Shown here: one piece after another, positions 1-6,753 of the stretch
Position numbering within the stretch: position 1 is the first letter of the stretch
How the letters are laid out: the number at the start of each line of letters is the position of its first letter
NCBI GenBank assembly: GCA_017444045.1
Contig: JAFSXO010000032.1
Span: forward strand, 1-7,993
Origin: a bacterium
Lineage (GTDB): Bacteria > Vulcanimicrobiota > Xenobia > Xenobiales > Xenobiaceae
Reading direction: 5' to 3'
Length of the DNA stretch: 7,993 nucleotides
Program-made: the position numbers and the translations under genes
Notes under the pieces: model-generated
Seen by the model: only the letters and a program-made list of their open reading frames with translations
Told to the model about the DNA's origin: nothing
Databases searched by the model: none

Positions 1-53
1 AGCGCACAGGTTAGCACACGACATGCGTTAAAACACGATTTTCCCAACAGCTT

Positions 54-110
54 TGGCCACCCCCTCTGTCGCAGTCGCGACATCTCCCCCTGCCATCCTT
101 TAGGGGGAGT
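54..110 (+). other. Conserved two-hairpin core of repeat copy A
   Basis: This 57-bp block is identical to 7881-7937. It contains a 6-bp stem, TGTCGC (67-72) with GCGACA (77-82) around the loop AGTC. A second 8-bp stem follows, CTCCCCCT (84-91) with AGGGGGAG (102-109). An upstream CCCCCT tract at 60-65 could pair with the same G-rich arm, so two alternative folds are possible. No U-run follows on either strand, so it does not look like a standard intrinsic terminator. The function is unknown. Confidence 0.75.
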
Positions 111-210
111 CATAATGGGGATCTATTGGCCATTGCTTAACAAAACGACACTGCCTTTAGGGGGAGTTATAATGAGGATCTATTGGTCATTGCTTAACTA
201 AACGACATTG
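97..210 (+). repeat. Tandem duplication of two 57-bp units in copy A
   Basis: Positions 97-153 and 154-210 are adjacent 57-bp units. Each begins cctttagggggagt and ends acgacaytg. They differ at five positions by eye and have no gaps. The first unit starts inside the G-rich arm of the core hairpin, so the second unit carries an extra G-rich arm without its own C-rich partner. Confidence 0.85.
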
Positions 211-227
211 ATGGCTATGCAACTAAA

Positions 228-1712
228 CTAAAGAATAAATTTAGATAGATCGCGCCGTTCCACAACCTCTTTCAGCTGCTGCTTAACGAACTCACGATCG
301 ATAATCACACGCTTATTCTCCAGCTCAGAAGCTGCGAAGGAGACAGAATCCAAAACGCGCTCCATAATCGTATACAAACGCCGCGCCCCGATATTCTCCG
401 TTTGCGCATTAACTTCAGCCGCCATGCGCGCCATTTCTTCTACGCCATCATCCTTGAAAACCAGCTCAATACCCTCAACCGCCAAAAGAGCGCTATACTG
501 GCGCGTAAGCGAATTCTTAGGCTCAGTCAGGATGCGCTGCAAATCCTCTTCTTCCAGGCTGCTCAGATTAACCCGGATCGGGAAACGGCCCTGAAGCTCA
601 GGCATAAGCTCAGACGGCTTGGCTTCATGAAAAGCTCCCGCCGCTATAAATAGAATGTGCTCGGTATGGACCGTGCCATACTTTGTGCTTACAGCAGAGC
701 CTTCTATTATAGGCAAAATATCGCGCTGTACGCCCTCTCTGGACACATCGTGGTTGTTGTCGCTGCCATGGGAGCCTACGATCTTGTCAATTTCATCCAA
801 AAATACTATGCCGCGGCTTTCGGCACGCTTTATAGCCTCGCGCTTGACGCGCTCAGCATCGATCATATTGTTAGCTTCTTCATTCTGAATAACTTCTAAA
901 GCGTCGGCCACGCACATCTTGCTGACCTTTTTGCGCTTCGGCAAAAGGTCTCCCATGATCTCGCTGAAATTAATGCCCAGTTCCTCCGTACCCGAGTTAG
1001 ACACTATCTGGACATCAGACGCATACGTATTCTCACTGATCTCCACATCAATGAGCACATCAGCGCATTTGCCTTCTTTCAGCGCCTTTTTCAGAGAAGT
1101 TATCAGCCTTCTATCTTTGCATTTTAAGTCTATGACGCTTTCGTCACCGCTTCCGATGTCAGCTGCTTTGATTACTCCGCAAGCGATTAGTATGCTCTTG
1201 CGCTCCTCGGCTGAAGTAGAATCGTCATTCAGCATATCGTACAGCTGGCTAGCAACGCGTTTTAAGGCCGCTCTATCGGCTTTAGCTTTCACTTTTCCCT
1301 TATGCTCTTCGGTGACCATATGCACGGCAATGTCAGCTAGATCGCGGATCATCGACTCGACATCGCGACCGACATATCCGACTTCGGTATACTTAGTTGC
1401 TTCAACCTTTATAAACGGAGCCTTAGTCAGCTTAGCCAAGCGCCTGGCAATTTCCGTTTTGCCCACGCCGGTAGGACCAATCATCATAATATTCTTAGGC
1501 GTAACCTCATTGCGCAGTTCCTCTGGCATACGCTCGCGCCGATAACGGTTGCGCAAAGCGACTGCTACCGCCCGTTTAGCTTCATTTTGGCCGATAATAT
1601 AGCGATCCAGCTCCTCAACTATCTGACGAGGCAGCAATTCTTCAAAACCAAAGCTATTATCCGTTCTATTTTTTGTGCTGTTCTCTGAGTTACTCTTTGA
1701 AGCCATACCCAT
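228..1712 (-). CDS. hslU: ATP-dependent protease ATPase subunit HslU (ClpY)
   Basis: HslU is the AAA+ unfoldase that feeds substrates to the HslV peptidase in the cytoplasm. Visible features in order are an N-terminal extension of about 20 residues, the PREIV-like segment PRQIVEELDRYIIGQ (28-42), Walker A GPTGVGKT (79-86), pore loop GYVG (112-115), an inserted I-domain (about 115-285), Walker B IVFLDEID (302-309), VSREGVQRD (323-331), ELQGRFPIR with its putative arginine finger (372-380), sensor-2 GARRL (442-446) and the C-terminal tail DLSKFIL that inserts into HslV. The 494 residues exceed the 443 of E. coli HslU because of the N-terminus and a longer I-domain. The ATG at 1712 has AGGAG eight bases upstream; a second ATG at 1706 is spaced less well. 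No hslV lies on either side within the window, although the two genes are usually adjacent. It follows the secreted-protein gene after 99 bp containing a mini-repeat. Confidence 0.97.
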   Translation of the reverse strand: MGMASKSNSENSTKNRTDNSFGFEELLPRQIVEELDRYIIGQNEAKRAVAVALRNRYRRERMPEELRNEVTPKNIMMIGPTGVGKTEIARRLAKLTKAPFIKVEATKYTEVGYVGRDVESMIRDLADIAVHMVTEEHKGKVKAKADRAALKRVASQLYDMLNDDSTSAEERKSILIACGVIKAADIGSGDESVIDLKCKDRRLITSLKKALKEGKCADVLIDVEISENTYASDVQIVSNSGTEELGINFSEIMGDLLPKRKKVSKMCVADALEVIQNEEANNMIDAERVKREAIKRAESRGIVFLDEIDKIVGSHGSDNNHDVSREGVQRDILPIIEGSAVSTKYGTVHTEHILFIAAGAFHEAKPSELMPELQGRFPIRVNLSSLEEEDLQRILTEPKNSLTRQYSALLAVEGIELVFKDDGVEEMARMAAEVNAQTENIGARRLYTIMERVLDSVSFAASELENKRVIIDREFVKQQLKEVVERRDLSKFIL

Positions 1713-1745
1713 AAGACCTACTCCTGACTAGACCTGCCCGCGATT

Positions 1746-1797
1746 CAATGTCGTTTACTGAAGCAATGGCCAATGAATCGTTAAGTTAATGGCATTG
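1746..1797. repeat. 52-bp miniature of the repeat family, copy B
   Basis: The element begins CAATGTCGTTTACTGAAGCA and ends GTTAAGTTAATGGCATTG, so it keeps only the two ends of the family and lacks the core. Its left end matches the reverse complement of the right end of copy A (tgtcgttt...aagcaatggccaat). Its right half matches the right end of copy C (aatcgttaa.tta). An 8-bp stem, GGCCAATG (1768-1775) with CATTGGCC (1793-1800), can form. The flanks gcccgcgatt (1736-1745) and gcctatgatt (1798-1807) agree at 7 of 10 positions, which could be a decayed target duplication. It lies between the secreted-protein gene and hslU. Confidence 0.6.
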
Positions 1798-1811
1798 GCC
1801 TATGATTAAAC

Positions 1812-3086
1812 CTAATCCTGAGTCTCCGTCCCAAAATCTATAGTTTTTAAACTGCTTTTTTTACAGGTATAGACACCGTCTTTGGTATCAATACTGAAGC
1901 TGGTGGTCAGCAAGAAACCCTTTATAGTCCGACCATCCCGCAGTTCCACGGTATCTAAGTTCCCGTACTGTCCTACGCGCAGACTGCGAAGCTCACCAGG
2001 CGAAAAGCGATAGCTTTCACTGCCGCCCTCAAATACTATCTCTTTAGTAGATATTCTGCCGCAGATGGGCTGCTTCTCTCCCGCTACATCAAAGCGATCC
2101 AGACCCGCAGTCTCCTGAGAGGAAGCGCTCGCCTCGGCAGACTGTTTGCCGCTATCGTTATACAAATCGCGCGCTTCGGCAATGGCTTTATCCATGGCAG
2201 ACGGATATGCGGCTTCATGGACAGCGCTAGGGCTCGCTTCTGACTGGCTGTCTGAATACTGAATATCTGCAGACGAATCAGGGGAAGACTGGCTATCCGA
2301 GGAGCGCGCAGCTAAAGGAGACGCCGCAGCGGCAGGGCTTGCAGGCTCAGCATAATGCTTTTTGTCGCGCAGAATTTCGCCGATTCGTCCTTCTCCGCCC
2401 ATGCCAGGCACACCATAGCCAGCGCAGAAATCAATTAGATTCCGCTGAAAACGCTCGCCCGACAGCGTCTTTTCCCACAGCAGAGGCTTGAATACTACCG
2501 TGCCATAGCCGTCACGGCGCAGCGCAGCCAGCGCCGGAGAATCGGCCGCGAACTGCAGCAGGTTAACCGTTCCCTCGCTGGGCACAATTGAACCGTACAC
2601 ATTGCGCTCAGCATCCAAAAGAGGAAGAAAGATGGCGACAGAGGCCACGCCGGTGCCTACAGCGTGACTCTGGATGGGCATTACCGTCACCGCCATGCCA
2701 TTCATTTTAGCGTTGCCTATTTCGCCCTTTTCTGGTTTGCCGCGGAACTGCTCCCCCCGCAGTTCATACATGGCCATGCCAAATTTATCGGCCAAACGCG
2801 CATCGTAAAACCATAGCGAGCCGCCCGCGCGCACCCAGTCCATCAGCTGCTTAGTATAGGCATCGTCGTAATTGCCATACGCCACCTGCCAGCAGACAAT
2901 TTTGACCTTATCGTTGCTGAGCACTTCCTGAAGCTGGGACACATTGCTGTCATTCACTGTGTAACTGTCAGCGCCAGCAGAAGCGTTATACTCGTTAAGC
3001 AAACTCTCCTGAAGGTCAGCGACTGCCGGGGCCGCCGTTCCCAGCAAACAGAACGCTAAAGCTAATCCACATAAATACTTGCGCAT
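1812..3086 (-). CDS. Secreted protein of unknown function with an N-terminal Rossmann-like domain and a C-terminal beta-rich domain
   Basis: I do not recognise this 424-residue protein. Residues 1-23 form a clear Sec signal peptide (MRK, hydrophobic stretch, AVA before D24). There is no lipobox, so the product is probably periplasmic or secreted. Residues 24-235 look like an alpha/beta domain: VKIVCWQVAYG followed by LMDWVRAGGSLWFYDARLADKFGM (82-104) resembles the 'membership in a linear region with GG then a beta strand' pattern of glutamine-amidotransferase-like or DUF4159-like folds, and VVFKPLLW...RFQRNLIDFCAGYG (197-225) fits the end of such a fold. I see no catalytic cysteine motif. Residues 246-335 are a low-complexity Ser/Ala/Asp/Gln linker. 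Residues 340-420 are beta-rich with VELRDGRTIKGFLLTTSFSI, resembling small domains in other envelope proteins. The ATG has AGGAG seven bases upstream. It lies 104 bp from miaB and 99 bp from hslU. Gene reality is firm; fold assignment is tentative. Confidence 0.85.
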   Translation of the reverse strand: MRKYLCGLALAFCLLGTAAPAVADLQESLLNEYNASAGADSYTVNDSNVSQLQEVLSNDKVKIVCWQVAYGNYDDAYTKQLMDWVRAGGSLWFYDARLADKFGMAMYELRGEQFRGKPEKGEIGNAKMNGMAVTVMPIQSHAVGTGVASVAIFLPLLDAERNVYGSIVPSEGTVNLLQFAADSPALAALRRDGYGTVVFKPLLWEKTLSGERFQRNLIDFCAGYGVPGMGGEGRIGEILRDKKHYAEPASPAAAASPLAARSSDSQSSPDSSADIQYSDSQSEASPSAVHEAAYPSAMDKAIAEARDLYNDSGKQSAEASASSQETAGLDRFDVAGEKQPICGRISTKEIVFEGGSESYRFSPGELRSLRVGQYGNLDTVELRDGRTIKGFLLTTSFSIDTKDGVYTCKKSSLKTIDFGTETQD

Positions 3087-3190
3087 ATAACCACTCCTAG
3101 TATCGCCTAATTGCAGCTAAACAGCTCTAAAATAATCTCCAACAGAGCTACGGCATAGCCTTGAAGACCAGACTGTTTCTATTCTACGAT

Positions 3191-4789
3191 CTATCCTATC
3201 ACTTCGATAATCTTGCCTACAAAGCCCCACATATATGCCTCGTCTAAGGATACGCGAACCATATATCCAGTAAGATCGGTATTGCAGGGGAAATGCACTA
3301 GCCAGTTCTGGCGCGTGCGCCCGGTAAAGCGTCCTGGATCCTTTTTGCTTGGTCCTTCGGCTAAGACCTCTACCGTCTGATTTAGGCGCTGGCGGTGCCT
3401 GCTCTCGGATATGGCATTCTGCTTTTCTATCAGGCGGTAAAGCCTATCCATGCGCACCTCCTCGGGAACACGATTAGGCCAGATAGCTCCCGGCGTGCCG
3501 GGACGCTCTGAATAGGCGAACATAAACGCCGAATCGAACTGAGCCGCATCTACGACGCTCAGGGTGTTGGCAAACTGCTCCTCTGTTTCATCGGCATAGC
3601 CAACGATTATATCAGTCGTGATACCCAAATTGGGAATAGCCTGGCGAAGCTTGGCTACCAATTCCAGGAACTCTTCAGCTGTATAGCCGCGCTTCATCTT
3701 TTTGAGTATCTCATTATCGCCGGACTGAAGGGGCAGATGCACATGCTCGCAGACGCTGGGATTATCAGCCATAGCCTCAATCACCCGATCGGTAAAGAAG
3801 GCCGGATGAGGAGAGGTAAAGCGCAGTCTCTCAAGCCCAGGTATGTCTTTAAGCGAGGTGAGCAGAGTCGCAAAATCGACACCGCCCTCCAAATCGTGAC
3901 CATAATCGTTAACATTTTGCCCCAGCAGCATTATTTCGCGCCAGCCACCCACAGCTAGGCGCTGCACCTCGGCTTTAATCCAGCTAAGCGGACGGCTTTT
4001 TAGAGGACCGCGCACATAAGGAACAATGCAGTACGTGCACCATTGATTGCAGCCCACAGAGATGGGAACCTTGGCCTGAAAGACCGACTGAGGCTGAGCC
4101 GGCAGATCCAGATGATTGCCGTGCTGCTTTGAAGCGCCCTTACTCGCTTCAGAAGCGACCTCGGAGCCGCGTATGTAGCCATCACCGTAAGCTCCGGCTT
4201 CGGTACGCTCCACTGCAACGATCTGGTGTCTCTCTTCGAGAACCTGCTGTACAAGCTCGGCGACATGGCGAACCTGATGCGTGCCGATAACGATATCGAT
4301 CTGAGGGAAGCGCTGGGTCAGCTCCTCCTTATCCTTCTGAGCCAGACAGCCAGCAACAACCAGCACAAAATTCTCATTTTTCTCGCGCGATTTCTTAAAG
4401 TCACCCAAACGCCCATATACCTTTTGATCGGCATTATCGCGGATGCAGCAGGTATTAAAAATCACTACATCGGCCTGCTCTGGCTCAGCGCAGGGGAAAT
4501 AACCAGCGGCCTCCATAAGCGCCGACAGTATCTCGGAATCGTACACATTCATCTGACAGCCATAGGTAAACACATAATAGGTCAGATGCTTTCCAGAAGG
4601 GTCGGGAACGCCTCCCAAGCCATTAATAGCGTTTTTTTCCCCATTATTGTGCAACCGCTGCTCTGATAACGGCTTCGTTATTCTGTTATCTGCCCCCCAG
4701 ATTGATCCGCTGGCGCTGCCAATTCTGAAGCCGGAATGCGCAAAATCATTCTTATAGCTTTTGCCCTCTATCCTAATATCTTTCGACAT
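3191..4789 (-). CDS. miaB: tRNA-2-methylthio-N6-dimethylallyladenosine synthase MiaB
   Basis: MiaB is a radical-SAM enzyme that adds a methylthio group to N6-isopentenyladenosine-37 of tRNAs reading UNN codons. The methylthiotransferase N-domain has the three cysteines for the auxiliary iron-sulfur cluster at C78 (YGCQMN), C114 (NTCCIR) and C148 (AGCLAQ). The radical-SAM motif CNQWCTYC supplies C247, C251 and C254. A TRAM domain ends the protein (about 469-532). Numbering is from the ATG at 4789. A GTG six bases further upstream is in frame but lies inside the ribosome-binding site GAGAGGTGGGT, so the ATG is the better start, giving 532 residues. The extension of about 70 residues before the first cysteine domain is normal in Bacillota MiaB and absent from E. 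coli. A polar linker (about 197-238) separates the two domains. The gene starts 39 bp after the ctpA stop codon, which suggests one operon. Confidence 0.96.
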   Translation of the reverse strand: MSKDIRIEGKSYKNDFAHSGFRIGSASGSIWGADNRITKPLSEQRLHNNGEKNAINGLGGVPDPSGKHLTYYVFTYGCQMNVYDSEILSALMEAAGYFPCAEPEQADVVIFNTCCIRDNADQKVYGRLGDFKKSREKNENFVLVVAGCLAQKDKEELTQRFPQIDIVIGTHQVRHVAELVQQVLEERHQIVAVERTEAGAYGDGYIRGSEVASEASKGASKQHGNHLDLPAQPQSVFQAKVPISVGCNQWCTYCIVPYVRGPLKSRPLSWIKAEVQRLAVGGWREIMLLGQNVNDYGHDLEGGVDFATLLTSLKDIPGLERLRFTSPHPAFFTDRVIEAMADNPSVCEHVHLPLQSGDNEILKKMKRGYTAEEFLELVAKLRQAIPNLGITTDIIVGYADETEEQFANTLSVVDAAQFDSAFMFAYSERPGTPGAIWPNRVPEEVRMDRLYRLIEKQNAISESRHRQRLNQTVEVLAEGPSKKDPGRFTGRTRQNWLVHFPCNTDLTGYMVRVSLDEAYMWGFVGKIIEVIG

Positions 4790-4828
4790 ACCCACCTCTC
4801 ATGCTCTAGCTTCCTAGTGTACTGCGTT

Positions 4829-6574
4829 CTAATGCCCTTCAAGAAGATATTTTACAGCGCGCTGCAGCTGAATATCGCGGTCGGCTTTTCCCACCAAACG
4901 AGGCTCCATTTCCTTCACAATGTCCGGCTTCAGACCCTGGTGATTGATTTTATAGCCCGAAGGAGAGAAGAAATGGGCTACAGTCATCTTGAGCACCGAG
5001 CCGTCATCGTTGGGGAAAATCTGCTGGACAGAGCCTTTGCCAAAGCTTGTTTCGCCTATTAGCACTGCCTTCTTGTGGTCTCTCAAGGCTCCGGCCGTAA
5101 TTTCAGCGGCGCTGGCAGAAAAGCGATTGATAAGAACCGCTACCGGCACCTTAACCAAAGGCTTTTTAGTCGACAGATAATTGTGGCGCTTCTCCACCCT
5201 GCCCTCGGTATAGACGACTAAGCTCCGTTCAGGCAAAAACTCGCCGGTTACGCTTATCGAGGCATCGACATAGCCGCCGCCATTGTTGCGCAAGTCTAAA
5301 ACTATGCCCTTGGCACCATTCTTGACCAGCTTATCCAGCTCTTTGTGAACCTCATCGCCGGTATGGCTGCCAAACTGACGCAGGCGCACATAGCCCAAGG
5401 AATTCGGCAGCATCTTGCTGCTGACCGAAACCACATGGATCATACCTCTGGTTACGCTGACCGTAAAAGGCTGCTTAAAGCCCTCGCGCCTAATTTTAAG
5501 GGTTACTTTGGTTCCCACCTTGCCGCGGATCTTGCTGGTGGCCACATCCAGAGCCATACCCTTGGTCGCAACTCCATCAATAGCTAAAATCTGATCGCCG
5601 GTTTCCAGACCAGCCTTCTCGGCAGGACAGCCCTCTACGGGATCGGCAACGGTTAACTGATTGCCGGCCTCTTTGTCCAGCTCTATATAAATACCGATGC
5701 CGCCAAAGCCCTTGCTCTGCACCTCTTCCTGCAGCTTGCCATACTCATCAGGTGTCATCAGCACGGTGTAAGGATCGTCTAGACCGGACAGCATGCCCTG
5801 AATCGCCGAATAGTACAGAACCCGCTGATCGAAGTCCTTGCCGTACATTTCGTCGAGCTGAGCCAAAGCGCTGCGATTGGGGTCCAGGTTTTTCAGACCG
5901 TCAGCCGCGATTCCCTTGGCTTCTAGAAGAACCCCGATCTCCTTTACGACCCCGTCATACAGCTTCTCATCTGTGACAGTCTCCACATAAGAAGAACGGA
6001 TGCGCATATAAATGCTTTTAAAAAGCTGGCTGTCGGGCACAAAGCCCAAGGTTTCGGGAGCCTTAAACAGCTTCTGATAGAACTCCAGATGCTCCTTATG
6101 CAGAAGCTCCTTTATCTCTTGCTCCTTTTTCTCCTTATCGCTTAAAGGCTTGGCATTGGCAGAGGCCTTGTCATTTTGGGCGGCCTGTGAAGATTTGTCG
6201 CTTGGAGCTTCTTTAGCGCTCTGCGAAGCATTAACATTTTGGGAAGCCTTCGCCGAATCGCCATCGTGCGCGTCTTCGCCCTCAGCGCTGTCGGGCATAG
6301 CGTCAAGAACCTCATTGCCTTCAGGCATAGCGTCGAGGATTCCCCCTGAAGACGCGCCGGTTTCATTAGAAGCACCATTCTCATCGGGCTGATTATCTGT
6401 CGGAGGCAACCAAGGGGAAGGCGAAGCGCTGGCTCCGCTCTCCGGAATGGCAGGAGGAGGAGTAACAACCTGCCATTTGGCATGCTGAATATATAGCAAT
6501 CCACCCAGCAGGCCGAATACCGCGGCTACAACTATTACTACAACTAATATTATCTTAGTTTTTTTGTTATCCAC
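4829..6574 (-). CDS. ctpA: Membrane-anchored S41 C-terminal processing peptidase (CtpA/CtpB type)
   Basis: This is a serine protease of family S41 with a PDZ domain, acting outside the cytoplasmic membrane on envelope proteins. Residues 1-5 are polar, then one transmembrane segment (about 6-30: IILVVVIVVAAVFGLLGGLLYI) anchors it. An acidic, Ser/Ala-rich linker of about 110 residues (35-147) follows and contains LDAMP twice (80-84, 90-94). The PDZ domain is at about 290-376. The catalytic domain shows SASAAE with S488, FGKGS with K513 and Q517, at the same spacing (25 and 4) as the Ser-Lys-Gln triad of B. subtilis CtpB. The protein is 581 residues if it starts at the GTG at 6574, which has AGGAG seven bases upstream. 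The frame is open to another GTG at 6601, but that start would place the ribosome-binding site inside the gene. Substrates cannot be told from the sequence. The gene is probably co-transcribed with miaB. Confidence 0.95.
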   Translation of the reverse strand: MDNKKTKIILVVVIVVAAVFGLLGGLLYIQHAKWQVVTPPPAIPESGASASPSPWLPPTDNQPDENGASNETGASSGGILDAMPEGNEVLDAMPDSAEGEDAHDGDSAKASQNVNASQSAKEAPSDKSSQAAQNDKASANAKPLSDKEKKEQEIKELLHKEHLEFYQKLFKAPETLGFVPDSQLFKSIYMRIRSSYVETVTDEKLYDGVVKEIGVLLEAKGIAADGLKNLDPNRSALAQLDEMYGKDFDQRVLYYSAIQGMLSGLDDPYTVLMTPDEYGKLQEEVQSKGFGGIGIYIELDKEAGNQLTVADPVEGCPAEKAGLETGDQILAIDGVATKGMALDVATSKIRGKVGTKVTLKIRREGFKQPFTVSVTRGMIHVVSVSSKMLPNSLGYVRLRQFGSHTGDEVHKELDKLVKNGAKGIVLDLRNNGGGYVDASISVTGEFLPERSLVVYTEGRVEKRHNYLSTKKPLVKVPVAVLINRFSASAAEITAGALRDHKKAVLIGETSFGKGSVQQIFPNDDGSVLKMTVAHFFSPSGYKINHQGLKPDIVKEMEPRLVGKADRDIQLQRAVKYLLEGH

Positions 6575-6592
6575 TGTAAAACTCCTAAAGCC

Positions 6593-6720
6593 CAATGTCA
6601 CTTACTGTATGCAGGCCAAACATATTTCTTCTGCCGTTAGCGCGATTTCTCCCCCCTGCCATTCTTTAGGGGGAGTTAGGATGATATCAGTTTAGCTAAT
6701 CGTTAACTTATAAACCATCG
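6593..6720 (+). repeat. Intergenic repeat family, copy C (128 bp, core partly deleted)
   Basis: The left end CAATGTCACTTACTG matches copy B (CAATGTCGTTTACTG). The right end agctaatcgttaacttataaaccatcg matches copy D (agctaatcgctaacttataaccattg). The middle keeps the second core hairpin, CTCCCCCCT (6649-6657) with AGGGGGAG (6668-6675), with one extra C compared with copies A and D. It lacks the TGTCGC hairpin and the sequence before it. The flanks tcctaaagcc and cctgccagcc match at only 5 of 10 bases, so no target duplication is claimed. Its left edge is six bases from the AGGAG of ctpA, so it forms most of the ctpA leader. Confidence 0.75.
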
Positions 6721-6753
6721 CCTGCCAGCCTTTAGCAATTCCTATTAGTTAAG

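Larger units (their letters stand above)
1..210 (+). repeat. Intergenic MITE-like repeat, copy A (5' end outside the window)
   Basis: This is a member of the repeat family that is complete at 7757-7980. It aligns with copy D from base 1 (agcgcacaggttagcac against agcgtacaagttagcac at about 7828), so its 5' end lies left of the window. Positions 54-110 are identical to 7881-7937. After the core the sequence diverges from copy D and ends with attgcttaactaaacgacattg, finishing in the family's CATTG terminus at 206-210. The final 57 bp are duplicated in tandem. It contains no credible reading frame, lies downstream of the hslU stop codon and separates hslU from whatever lies to the left. That it is a mobile-element derivative is inferred from the family as a whole. 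Confidence 0.8.

Noticed and set aside
84..109. CTCCCCCT/AGGGGGAG hairpin as the hslU terminator
   Set aside because: It lies more than 110 bases past the hslU stop codon, inside the repeat, and no U-run follows on the minus strand.
1..227. CRISPR array or attachment site, suggested by repeated sequence
   Set aside because: There are only two diverged adjacent units with no spacers, and no cas or integrase gene is in the window.
919..1545. Plus-strand open frame of 208 codons
   Set aside because: It lies wholly antisense to hslU, has no recognisable domain and no ribosome-binding context, and hslU in the opposite strand is certain.
3123..3149. Hairpin AGCTCT/AGAGCT between miaB and the secreted-protein gene
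   Set aside because: Only six base pairs with a 15-base loop and no U-run follow it, so it is too weak to call a terminator or regulatory site.
4226..4666. Plus-strand open frame of 146 codons antisense to miaB
   Set aside because: It overlaps conserved MiaB cysteine-domain sequence and shows no protein family features.
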